Assembly (NCBI RefSeq): GCF_900155385.1 | Contig: NZ_LT699745.1 | Coordinates: forward strand, 73,578-137,577 | Length of the DNA: 64,000 nucleotides | From: Vreelandella massiliensis | GTDB lineage: Bacteria; Pseudomonadota; Gammaproteobacteria; Pseudomonadales; Halomonadaceae | Direction of reading: 5' to 3' | Shown here: piece by piece, positions 1 through 9,632 of the stretch | How the letters are laid out: every line of letters begins with the position of its first letter | Position numbering within the stretch: the stretch's first letter is position 1 | Notes under the pieces: model-generated | Databases searched by the model: none | Told to the model about the DNA's origin: nothing | What the model saw: only the letters and a program-made list of their open reading frames with translations | Program-made: the position numbers and the translations under genes

Positions 1-2
1 GT

Positions 3-335
3 GAACTCATCCAGCGCTACCCTAATAGCGAATACGCCGCCGATGCCCAGCAGCGGATTATCTACTTACGTGAGATTCTCGCCCGCCACGAGCTTCACGT
101 CGCCGATTACTACCTGCGCCGCGGCGCTTTTGTTGCCGCCGTGGAGCGCGGGCGCTGGGTGATCGAGAACTACCCGGAATCCAACGCCACTCACGATGCC
201 CTTGCCACCATGGTGGAGGGCTATATGGGCCTAGGCATGGAGGACCGCGTGCAGGAAGTGCTTGCGGTATTGCGCGAAAACGCGCCCAACCACGAGCAGT
301 TAAGTGGCCGCGAGTTTCAGCCTAAATACCTTTAA
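3..335 (+). CDS. bamD: BamD, outer membrane assembly lipoprotein (3' part)
   Basis: The reading frame is open from the left edge, so only the C-terminal part of about 110 residues is present; the N-terminal lipobox and first TPRs lie outside. The visible part has the TPR-like pattern of BamD: a RYPNSEYAADA helix, then the VADYYLRRGAFVAAVER segment and the YPESNATHDAL motif. BamD is a periplasmic lipoprotein of the Bam complex that inserts beta-barrel proteins into the outer membrane. A hairpin terminator follows at 391-417, so this is the end of its transcription unit. Confidence 0.88.
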   Translation, partial: ELIQRYPNSEYAADAQQRIIYLREILARHELHVADYYLRRGAFVAAVERGRWVIENYPESNATHDALATMVEGYMGLGMEDRVQEVLAVLRENAPNHEQLSGREFQPKYL

Positions 336-390
336 ACAACCCTACATCCCTGTACAACCCTATTGCTGTACAACCAAGGCCATTACTTAA

Positions 391-417
391 CACCACGCGT
401 CGGCGTGGTGTTTTTTT
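391..417 (+). terminator. Rho-independent terminator after bamD
   Basis: A perfect stem (caccacgc / gcgtggtg, tetraloop-sized centre) is followed directly by seven T. It lies 56 bases after the bamD stop and separates it from the chemoreceptor gene. Confidence 0.85.
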
Positions 418-585
418 ATTTTGCAAAATAATGCCTTAACTGCCTGATACCCGCCTATTTAAGGAATTTGATTATAAGCATAGGTAAAACTAAAAATCTC
501 GATAGTTGTACAAAACTAATACCCCGGGCTAGTATCTGAAGGACACTCATGATCAAGCACCTGCACGGTGCCTTAAGGAGAAAGT

Positions 586-2286
586 ATGTCTTCGCTGTAT
601 GCTCGCCTCGCTCAGAGCCGCATCGGAACCCGCCTCACTATAGGGTTTGCCACGCTTCTGGCCCTACTCGTGGTGCTAACAGGCGCCGGCATCTACCAAG
701 TCAACCAGATCGATCGTGACTTAAACCAAATCAATGATGTGAATGGACTGAAACAGAGCTTCGCCGTCGACTGGCGCGGTAGCGTCCATGATCGCGCCAT
801 CGCCCTGCGCGATATCGTGCTCACCGACGACGAAAGCATGGTCAACTCACAAAAAAGCCTGATGCAGCGCCTGCGCGACAATTACGCCGAGGCAACAAGC
901 GGTATGCAGGAAGTTCTCTCCGAGCACGCCAGCAATGAAGAGGAGCAGCGCCTCCTTGACCGTATCGACGCGCAGCAGCAAACCACGCTTGAGCTTACCC
1001 AGCAGGTTATCAACGCGCGCGATGCGGGCAACCTACCGCGCGCCGAGACGCTGCTGCTTGACCAAGCGGGCCCGGCCTATGCCGAGTGGCTCGACCGCAT
1101 CAACGCCTACATCGACCTGCAAGAACAGATAAACAACGCCACGACCAATCACGCACGCGATACGGCCTCGGGCTTTCAGATGCAAATGTTCGGCCTGACG
1201 CTCTTCGCTCTCCTTTTCGGCGCCGCGATTGCCTGGTTTCTCTCGCGCCAGCTCCTGCGCGAACTTGGCGCTGAACCTTATGAAGTCAAAGCCTTCGCCG
1301 AAGCCATCGGCCGCGGCGAACTAGCCACCCAAGGCCAGCTCAAAAAAGGCGACACGCGCAGCATCATGGCCGCCCAGGTGGAAATGGCGCGTCAACTGCA
1401 GAGTATCGTCGCCAAAGTACGCGCCTCCGCTGACGCCGTGGCGAGCAACAGCGAACAGATCGCCGAAGGCAATAACGATCTCTCCTCGCGCACCGAACAG
1501 CAGGCCAGCGCCTTGGCCGAAACCGCGTCCGCCATGGAGGAGCTCAACAGCACCGTCAAACAGAACGCTGATAACTCCGCCCAGGCAAGCGATGAAGCCG
1601 CCAGCGCCTCCACCACCGCATCACAGGGCGGGGAAGCCGTGCATCAGGTGGTGACCACCATGAATGAGCTGAACCAGAGCTCGCAGGAGATCGCCGGCAT
1701 TATCTCCACCATCGACTCCATCGCCTTCCAGACCAACATATTGGCGCTCAACGCCTCGGTGGAAGCCGCTCGGGCAGGCGAGCACGGACGTGGCTTTGCC
1801 GTGGTCGCGGAAGAGGTGCGCAAGCTCGCTCAGCGCAGCGCCGATGCAGCGCGTGAAATCAATGAACTCATCTCCAGTAACCTAGAGCGCGTCAACCACG
1901 GCAACGCGCGCGCCGAGGAAGCGAGTAAATCCACCGAAGAGATCGTCGCGGCCATTTCGCGCGTGACCGACATCATGCAAGAGATCAGCAACGCCAGCGC
2001 CGAGCAGAGCGCAGGGGTTCAGGAAGTCGGCCAGGCAGTCACCGAGATGGATCAGGTCACCCAGCAAAACGCGAGCCTCGTCCATGAGAGCGCCAAGTCC
2101 GCCGACAATCTGCGCCATAACGCGCACCGCTTAATCGATGCCATGTCGCAGTTCAAGCTGCCCAATACGGCCCCTAACGACACCGGCACCCAGACGGCGA
2201 GCCTTCCAGCCGCCCCGCGTCGCACCGAGCGTGCAGAGCGTGCCGCCCCCGCCAGCCAAGCAACCGACGAGTGGGAAAGCTTCTAA
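586..2286 (+). CDS. Methyl-accepting chemotaxis protein with CheR-docking tail
   Basis: 566 residues with the classical chemoreceptor layout. TM1 is at about 14-39, a four-helix-bundle-type periplasmic sensor follows, TM2 is at about 201-220, then a HAMP-like linker and a cytoplasmic signalling domain whose conserved hairpin tip ([20 protein letters not shown]) lies near 379-400. The protein ends in EWESF, which fits the xWxxF pentapeptide that binds CheR in Tar/Tsr-type receptors, joined by a flexible Pro/Ala/Thr linker. The start follows an AAGGAG ribosome site. The ligand cannot be told from sequence. The next gene is a GGDEF-EAL protein 35 bases downstream, perhaps cotranscribed. Confidence 0.92.
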   Translation: MSSLYARLAQSRIGTRLTIGFATLLALLVVLTGAGIYQVNQIDRDLNQINDVNGLKQSFAVDWRGSVHDRAIALRDIVLTDDESMVNSQKSLMQRLRDNYAEATSGMQEVLSEHASNEEEQRLLDRIDAQQQTTLELTQQVINARDAGNLPRAETLLLDQAGPAYAEWLDRINAYIDLQEQINNATTNHARDTASGFQMQMFGLTLFALLFGAAIAWFLSRQLLRELGAEPYEVKAFAEAIGRGELATQGQLKKGDTRSIMAAQVEMARQLQSIVAKVRASADAVASNSEQIAEGNNDLSSRTEQQASALAETASAMEELNSTVKQNADNSAQASDEAASASTTASQGGEAVHQVVTTMNELNQSSQEIAGIISTIDSIAFQTNILALNASVEAARAGEHGRGFAVVAEEVRKLAQRSADAAREINELISSNLERVNHGNARAEEASKSTEEIVAAISRVTDIMQEISNASAEQSAGVQEVGQAVTEMDQVTQQNASLVHESAKSADNLRHNAHRLIDAMSQFKLPNTAPNDTGTQTASLPAAPRRTERAERAAPASQATDEWESF

Positions 2287-2321
2287 CCGCCGCCTATAGC
2301 CCTTAGCTGATAAGTGAGGCG

Positions 2322-4481
2322 ATGATGAAACCCACACAGAGCCTGCTGATGGTGTTTTTACTGCCCATGCTGATCATCATAGTGCCCACGGCGGCACTGG
2401 GGCTTGCCGCCCTGCATGGGTTTAAACACCAATCAGCACAAAACCACGCGATGCAGCGCGCTGACCTGCAAACCCTTACGCAGATGGCCACCTTCGAGCG
2501 TGAACTCAGCGAGCTGCATCAACGTGTCAGCAGCGTGCTCAATGAGGCCAATCAAGAAGGGCTAAACAGCAGGGAACGCTATGTCGAGTACGGCACGATC
2601 ACCAAGCAGCTCTCCACGCTCGGTGATCGCGTCGATACCCTGACCCAGTCGCCGCTTATTACCGACTTAGCCCCGCAGAACGCCGCCGCGCTGCAGGCGG
2701 CGTTTCAGGAGTACCAGCGCTTTATTGCCATGGCCAATGAAGCCGCCACGCTCAACCAAGAAGAGGTGATGGTCTATTGGCGCGAAGCGCAGAGCAACTT
2801 CAACCGCTTCGTGATGCTCACACAGCATGTCTTAACCGGGCTTACCCAGCGCGCCAGCGAGCGAAACGATCTGGCGTTTGGCAATCTGGGCCGCTCGCTC
2901 TCTACCAGCGTTTTTTCCAGTATTGGCATCTTGCTGTTGCTTATCATCGCCGCCGTGTTTGCCGCATGGCGTATGAACAAACGCCTGATGCTCGTGGGCG
3001 ATGCGATTTTAGAGCTCTCTAACCCGCGCCAAACCCTGCCGGCGCTAAGTGCCATCGAGCGCATAAGCCACCGCCAAAGTGGGCCCCTCAAACGGCTGGC
3101 TGATGCGCTTTTGATCTTTCGCGATAACGAGCGCCAACGCCGCGACGCCGAGCACAAGGTGCATCAGCTTGCCTACTACGACACTCTGACCGACTTGCCC
3201 AACTGGCGTCTGCTGCGCGAACACCTGCAACACTCCATCGAAACCAACCACCAAACGCAAACCGTTGGCGCGCTGATCTATATCGATGTCGATATGTTTA
3301 AGCGCATCAACGACAGCAGCGGCCACAGCGCTGGCGATAGCATTTTGCGCCAGATTGCCGAGCGTTTAACTCAGCTCGCAAAAGAGCGTTTTACCCTGGG
3401 GCGCTTAGGCGGCGATGAGTTCGCGGTGATTATCGACGGCTTGGCCGACGAGCATGTGCAAGCGGCGGAGCAAGCCGAGCAGCTCGCCGAGCAAATCCGC
3501 CAAGCGCTATGCGAGCCATTTCGGCTGGAGGATAACGTCGAATTTATCAGTGCAAGCCAAGGGGTGGCCCTGTTTCACCGCGGCGATGAGGATATCAACG
3601 CGCTGTTTCAGTACGCCAACGCCGCCGCTCACGTGGCCAAGAAAAGCGGCCCTGGCAGCATTCGCTTTTACAACCCGGCGATCCAAGCCGAAATCGAGGA
3701 GCGCACCGTACTTGAGCGCGACTTACGCTTGGCGATTGCGCGCGAAGAGTTTGTGCTGGTGTATCAAATGCAGGTTGATAACCACGGCCGCGCTATCGGG
3801 GCCGAAGCGCTGATTCGCTGGCAGCACCCGCGTAACGGCTTTGTCTCACCGGGTAAATTCATCCCCCTAGCGGAAGAGAGCGGCATGATTATCCCCATCG
3901 GTAGCTGGGTGCTTAAAGCCGCTTGCGAACAGCTGGTCATTTGGCAGGCAAACGACCACACCGCCGACTTGGTGCTGGCGGTGAACGTCAGCGCAAAGCA
4001 GTTTCAACAGCGGGGATTCGTCGAGGAGGTCGCCACGGTGCTGGAGCAAACCGGGGCGCCGGCGCACAAGCTCAAACTGGAGCTCACCGAAAGCACCGTG
4101 TTGGGGAAAGTCGAAGAGACCATCGCGCGCATGCATGAACTCAAAGCCCTCGGCGTCAGCTTCGCGATGGACGATTTCGGTACCGGCTACTCTTCGTTGC
4201 AGTACTTAAAACGTTTGCCGCTTGATCAACTCAAGATTGATCAATCCTTCGTGCGCGATGTGCATCAAGACCCGGAGGATATGGCGATTGTGCAGACCAT
4301 TATTGCCATGGGGCGGGCGCTACGACTCAACATTATCGCTGAAGGGGTCGAAACCCAGGCGCACTGGCGCTATTTAAGCGAACACCAGTGCCACGCCTAT
4401 CAGGGCTACTACTTTTGCAAACCCGTCAGCGCCGCTGAAATGGCCCAGACGTGTCTGGCGCCGCCGCCCGCGTTAGCGTGA
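2322..4481 (+). CDS. Membrane GGDEF-EAL c-di-GMP protein
   Basis: 719 residues. TM1 is at about 10-30, followed by a predicted extracytoplasmic helical sensor, TM2 at about 196-217, a HAMP-like linker, a GGDEF domain with an intact LGGDEFAVI motif near residue 365 and an EAL domain with EALIRW near 495. DDFGTGYSSL and AEGVET motifs are present. Both catalytic signatures look intact, so it could make and/or degrade c-di-GMP; many such proteins use one domain only. The start may be either of two adjacent ATGs (2322 or 2325). It follows the chemoreceptor gene by 35 bases, suggesting a sensing-motility link (inference). Confidence 0.92.
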   Translation: MMKPTQSLLMVFLLPMLIIIVPTAALGLAALHGFKHQSAQNHAMQRADLQTLTQMATFERELSELHQRVSSVLNEANQEGLNSRERYVEYGTITKQLSTLGDRVDTLTQSPLITDLAPQNAAALQAAFQEYQRFIAMANEAATLNQEEVMVYWREAQSNFNRFVMLTQHVLTGLTQRASERNDLAFGNLGRSLSTSVFSSIGILLLLIIAAVFAAWRMNKRLMLVGDAILELSNPRQTLPALSAIERISHRQSGPLKRLADALLIFRDNERQRRDAEHKVHQLAYYDTLTDLPNWRLLREHLQHSIETNHQTQTVGALIYIDVDMFKRINDSSGHSAGDSILRQIAERLTQLAKERFTLGRLGGDEFAVIIDGLADEHVQAAEQAEQLAEQIRQALCEPFRLEDNVEFISASQGVALFHRGDEDINALFQYANAAAHVAKKSGPGSIRFYNPAIQAEIEERTVLERDLRLAIAREEFVLVYQMQVDNHGRAIGAEALIRWQHPRNGFVSPGKFIPLAEESGMIIPIGSWVLKAACEQLVIWQANDHTADLVLAVNVSAKQFQQRGFVEEVATVLEQTGAPAHKLKLELTESTVLGKVEETIARMHELKALGVSFAMDDFGTGYSSLQYLKRLPLDQLKIDQSFVRDVHQDPEDMAIVQTIIAMGRALRLNIIAEGVETQAHWRYLSEHQCHAYQGYYFCKPVSAAEMAQTCLAPPPALA

Positions 4482-4494
4482 CGGCGGTGTCGGA

Positions 4495-6129
4495 TTACTC
4501 GCCCGGCTGCCAGCCGTTAACGATCGGATAGCGGCGATCGCGTCCGAAGCCGCGCGGCGTGACACGCACGCCGACCGGCGCTTGACGACGCTTGTACTCG
4601 CTGCGGTCGACGAGCTTAACGACCTGATACACGTCCTCGCGCTTAAAGCCGGCGTCGATAATCGCCTCCGCGCTCATATCCCCCTCGATGTAGCGCACCA
4701 AAATGGCGTCGAGGGTATCGTAGCCGGGCAGCGAGTCGCTATCTTGCTGGTCGGGGGCAAGCTCGGCACTCGGCGGGCGCTCGATCACCCGCTCGGGCAC
4801 CGCGGGTGACTGCGTGTTGCGCCAGCGCGCCAGGCGATACACCCAGGTCTTGTAGACATCTTTTAACGCGTTGTAGCCCCCCACCATATCGCCATAGAGC
4901 GTGGCGTAGCCCACCGCCATCTCGCTCTTGTTGCCGGTGGTGAGCACCATCAGCCCTTTTTTGTTGGAGATCGCCATCAGCAGCACCCCGCGACAGCGCG
5001 ACTGCAAATTCTCCTCGGTGGTATCGCGCTCGGTGCCGGCGAAGGTGTTGGCCAGCGCCAGCATGAAGGCATCCACCAGCGGCTCGATGGTCATGATCTC
5101 ATACTCGACCCCTAGCATCTTGGCTTGCTCGGCGGCGTCTTGCTTGGAGATATCGGCGGTGTAGTGGTAGGGCATCATCACCGCCTTCACCCGCTTCGGA
5201 CCCAGCGCATCCACGGCGATCGCCAGTGACAGCGCCGAGTCGATCCCCCCGGAGAGGCCGAGCACCACGCCTTTAAAGCCGCTTTTATTGACGTAATCCC
5301 GAAGCCCGGCCACCAGCGCGCAGTAAAGGCTCTCTTCGGGTTCGACATCCGGCTCGATCTCGCCCGGTTGTGGCACCCAAGCCACGGCACTCTGCTGCAG
5401 CAGCTCCACCGGCATCAGTCCCGCCTGCCAGTAGGGCGCCAGCACTTTCAGCTCGCCTTCGCCGTCCACGCAGCAGGAGCCACCGTCAAACACCAATTCG
5501 TCCTGGCCGCCAATGGTGTTGACGTAGACAATCGGCTTGCCGGCATCGCGGGCGCGCTGCTCTAACAGGCGCAGCCGCTCGGCGGGCTTATCGTGATGAT
5601 ACGGCGAGGCGTTAAGGCTGATCAAAAGCTCAGCGCCCGCATCGCAGACCGCCTTGACCGGCGCGCCGTCCCAGAGATCCTCGCAGATCAAAAGCCCGAG
5701 CTTCGCCCCTTTGTGCTCGTACACCAGCGGCTCGCTACCGGGGGCAAAATAGCGCTGCTCATCGAAGACTTGATAGTTCGGCAGCGCCTGTTTGGCGTAC
5801 TCCGCCTCCCACCGGCCGTTATACAAAACACCGGCGAGGTTGTAACGCTGCCCTTCGCGCACCCCGGGGTAGCCGATAATCACCAGCACATCGCGGGCGA
5901 CTTTTTCCGCCATCGTCGCGCGCGCCTCGCGCAAACGCGTCTCCATCGACGGGCGAAGGAGGAGATCTTCGGGCGGATAGCCGGAAAGATAGAGCTCGGG
6001 GAAGACCACGATATCGGCGCCGTGCTCGATGCGCGCCTCGCGCACCGCTTCAATCGCACGGGCGGCGTTGCCGGGAATATCCCCCACCAGAGGGTCGAGT
6101 TGGGCCATGACCAGCGTTAAGTCTTGCAT
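4495..6129 (-). CDS. nadE: Glutamine-dependent NAD+ synthetase
   Basis: About 544 residues. The N-terminal half is a nitrilase-type glutaminase (E in FPELYLSGYPPEDLL, C in LLICEDLW), and the C-terminal half is the ATP-pyrophosphatase synthetase with the SGGIDSALS P-loop. It converts deamido-NAD+ to NAD+ with ammonia channelled from glutamine. I chose the ATG at 6129 (MQDLTLVMAQLDP), which matches the family start; an upstream in-frame TTG at 6195 would add 22 unconserved residues. The gene is convergent with the GGDEF-EAL gene, with 13 bases between stops. Confidence 0.94.
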   Translation of the reverse strand: MQDLTLVMAQLDPLVGDIPGNAARAIEAVREARIEHGADIVVFPELYLSGYPPEDLLLRPSMETRLREARATMAEKVARDVLVIIGYPGVREGQRYNLAGVLYNGRWEAEYAKQALPNYQVFDEQRYFAPGSEPLVYEHKGAKLGLLICEDLWDGAPVKAVCDAGAELLISLNASPYHHDKPAERLRLLEQRARDAGKPIVYVNTIGGQDELVFDGGSCCVDGEGELKVLAPYWQAGLMPVELLQQSAVAWVPQPGEIEPDVEPEESLYCALVAGLRDYVNKSGFKGVVLGLSGGIDSALSLAIAVDALGPKRVKAVMMPYHYTADISKQDAAEQAKMLGVEYEIMTIEPLVDAFMLALANTFAGTERDTTEENLQSRCRGVLLMAISNKKGLMVLTTGNKSEMAVGYATLYGDMVGGYNALKDVYKTWVYRLARWRNTQSPAVPERVIERPPSAELAPDQQDSDSLPGYDTLDAILVRYIEGDMSAEAIIDAGFKREDVYQVVKLVDRSEYKRRQAPVGVRVTPRGFGRDRRYPIVNGWQPGE

Positions 6130-6248
6130 GGGCGTCAAAATCTCTTGAGAATCGTGAAATCGCAATGCTGCGCTATTTGCCCCATTGTCCCGCAAGGGAC
6201 CGCGACTGGCAAAGGTCGCGCTGACACCCCCATGGGAGCTTGAAAAGG

Positions 6249-6551
6249 ATGAACCTGTTGATCATTCGTTTAATTATTTTCGCTGTGCTATTTTTTGCCG
6301 GCCTCAAGCTTTACGGTATGTACCGTGAGTGGAAGCTCGACCGCGAAGCGCTGGAACAGAAACCCGAACGCCGCGATAGCGGCCAAATGGTGCGCTGCCA
6401 ATGGTGCGACGTCCACGTGCCGGAAGAGGAGGCCCTGCGCGAGCAGCAGCAGTGGTTCTGCTCAAGCGCCCACCGTGACCGCTTTCTCCAGGAGCAGCGC
6501 GAGGAAACACCTGCTCAGGATAAACACGACGACGCCGACAAGCGCGACTAG
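6249..6551 (+). CDS. PP0621-like small membrane protein with zinc-ribbon motif
   Basis: 100 residues. One N-terminal membrane helix (LLIIRLIIFAVLFFAGL) is followed by a cytoplasmic tail with a CQWC pair, His in VHVPEEEAL and a later FCSSAHRDRF segment, a pattern resembling small proteins annotated as PP0621 family. The Cys/His set could bind zinc. The ATG at 6249 is preferred because GGGAG lies about 10 bases upstream; a TTG at 6240 is also in frame. The function is unknown. Confidence 0.75.
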   Translation: MNLLIIRLIIFAVLFFAGLKLYGMYREWKLDREALEQKPERRDSGQMVRCQWCDVHVPEEEALREQQQWFCSSAHRDRFLQEQREETPAQDKHDDADKRD

Positions 6552-6562
6552 ACCACATACGA

Positions 6563-7654
6563 CTAGGCCAAGCGCCCTTCCAGCCGGTACGGCGCGGGGT
6601 CGATCACCGGTTTTCGCCCTAATAGTTGATCCACCAGCAGATGGGTCGAAGCCGGCGCTAGCACCAAGCCATTGCGGAAATGCCCGGCGTTGACGTAAAG
6701 CCCCTGATAACCCGGCACCGCGCCGATAAACGGTGTGCCATCCGGTGAGCCGGGGCGCAAGCCCGCCCAGTGATGCGCGATGGGGTGCGCCGCCAAGGCG
6801 GGCACGATGGCCTCCGCGCTCTGTTTGAGCAACGCCAGCGCTTGTGCGTCGGTGGTTTTGTCAAAGCCCGCCTCCTCCAGCGTTGAGCCCGCCAACACCA
6901 GCCCATCGGCGCGGGGAATGACATAGCGCCCCGCCTTGAGCATCACGCGCTTAATCAGCCCCGGCGGCGTTTGAAAGGCGATCATCTGCCCTTTAACAGG
7001 GCGCACCGGCAGCGCTATCTCCAGCGTTGCCAATAATTCCGCCGCCCAAGCGCCGCCACAGACAATCACGTGCTCGCCGTAGTGTGGCCCTTGAGAGGTC
7101 TCAACGCCAATGACCGCGCCCGCTTGGCGGATAAAGCCCTTAACCTCGCAGCCTTCATGCAGCGTGACCTCGGGCATGGCGCTTAAACGCGCCATGAGCG
7201 CCTGCGCCAGACGCGGGTTGCGAATACTGCCCAGTGTCGGCATCCATAGGGCGCGCTCGCTCGCGGCCGCTTGCGGCTCTTTTTGTGCGACGAAGCGACT
7301 ATCAACGCGCTTAAGCGGCTTGCCCATCTCACGCGCCCACTCCAGAGCACGGCTTTCATCATCGACGTCGAGGTACAAAAGCCCCTTCTGGCGATATTCA
7401 GGGTCAATGCCCGTCTCTTCCAAAAGGCGCAGCGCCAGTGTGGGGTAAGCGCCCTCTGACCAGCGCGACAGCTGCGAAATGGCCGTGGGGTAACGCCAAG
7501 GGTAGAGCGGCGACACAATACCTCCGCCCGCCCAGGTAGACTCCTGCCCGCACTCGCTGCGCTCCACCAAGGTGACCTGCTGGCCGGCATCCGCCAACTG
7601 CAGCGCGGTCATCATGCCGATGACCCCGCCGCCAATAATTAAGAAATTGCTCAC
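6563..7654 (-). CDS. thiO: Glycine oxidase ThiO (FAD-dependent)
   Basis: 363 residues from a GTG at 7654. The N-terminus has the Rossmann FAD motif IIGGGVIGMMTALQLA, and the C-terminal part has the DAO-family HHWAGLRPGSPDGTPFIG segment. The expected reaction is oxidation of glycine to iminoglyoxylate for the thiazole half of thiamine. The frame stays open upstream to 7768, but those residues are basic and unconserved. No other thiamine gene is adjacent, so the assignment rests on sequence alone; another D-amino acid oxidase is possible. Confidence 0.82.
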   Translation of the reverse strand: MSNFLIIGGGVIGMMTALQLADAGQQVTLVERSECGQESTWAGGGIVSPLYPWRYPTAISQLSRWSEGAYPTLALRLLEETGIDPEYRQKGLLYLDVDDESRALEWAREMGKPLKRVDSRFVAQKEPQAAASERALWMPTLGSIRNPRLAQALMARLSAMPEVTLHEGCEVKGFIRQAGAVIGVETSQGPHYGEHVIVCGGAWAAELLATLEIALPVRPVKGQMIAFQTPPGLIKRVMLKAGRYVIPRADGLVLAGSTLEEAGFDKTTDAQALALLKQSAEAIVPALAAHPIAHHWAGLRPGSPDGTPFIGAVPGYQGLYVNAGHFRNGLVLAPASTHLLVDQLLGRKPVIDPAPYRLEGRLA

Positions 7655-7845
7655 ACGTTTTGTCCGTTTTGGCTTACATCGCTTTGGCCAGCAGCGTCTA
7701 GCTTGATGGGTGAAGCACCTCCGTCTGACCGCCGACCTTGAGCATAACCGCGCAGCCCTGCGGGTCAAGCGGCGTTATCACTCGAGTTGACCGCGACATG
7801 GGTTAACCACGGCATGGATTAACCGCGACAAAGGGAGATTGACGT

Positions 7846-8358
7846 GTGAAACAGCCATCACAGGGGTTTACCCTACTGGAACTGCTGGTGGTGATGCTGC
7901 TGATAGGCATCATGGCAACGCTCGCCACGCCCAGCTTTCTCGCCTTTGGCGAGCGCAACGCCCGCAGCGCGGCAGTCAACCAGCTGCAAAGCACGCTGGC
8001 GTTTGCGCGCAATACAGCGATCACGCAGCGAATGGACATTACGGTCTGCCCAACAGATGACGCGCGGGAAAACTGTATCAATGAATGGAGCGGCCCGATT
8101 CTTGTTGTCGCTGGAGATCAGCAAGATGGCTTCACGGCCAGCGACATCGTGCGGTTTTTTCCGCCAGCTCAGCGCACGGGAATTGAATACAGCCGCAACT
8201 GGCGGCGTATAAAGTTCACGCCACTAGGACACAGTAGCGGCTACAACGGGCGTTTTTGGGTTTGCCCCAGCGGCGCGATGGAGGGTCGCGAACTGGTATT
8301 GAGTCAGCTCGGCCGACTACGAATAGCGGAGCAGCCCTACGACTGCTCCGCCACGTAA
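7846..8358 (+). CDS. GspH/FimT-type pseudopilin
   Basis: 170 residues from a GTG preceded by GGGAG. It has a class III prepilin leader (cleavage G|F in QG-FTLLELLVVM) and a hydrophobic helix, then a region with the LAFARNTAITQR pattern of FimT/FimU/GspH minor pilins and Cys residues that may pair. Such proteins start or cap type IV pili or type II secretion pseudopili. It stands alone between thiO and trxB, about 20 kb from the other pilin genes of the window (26.6-29.7 kb). Confidence 0.85.
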   Translation: MKQPSQGFTLLELLVVMLLIGIMATLATPSFLAFGERNARSAAVNQLQSTLAFARNTAITQRMDITVCPTDDARENCINEWSGPILVVAGDQQDGFTASDIVRFFPPAQRTGIEYSRNWRRIKFTPLGHSSGYNGRFWVCPSGAMEGRELVLSQLGRLRIAEQPYDCSAT

Positions 8359-8367
8359 AACGCGGGG

Positions 8368-9632
<1,265 letters not shown>

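Noticed and set aside
480..585. Sigma-28 promoter before the chemoreceptor at 586
   Set aside because: A TAAA and a CGATAG are present but the spacing is about half that needed.
5593..6120. 175-residue plus-strand frame
   Set aside because: Shadow of nadE.
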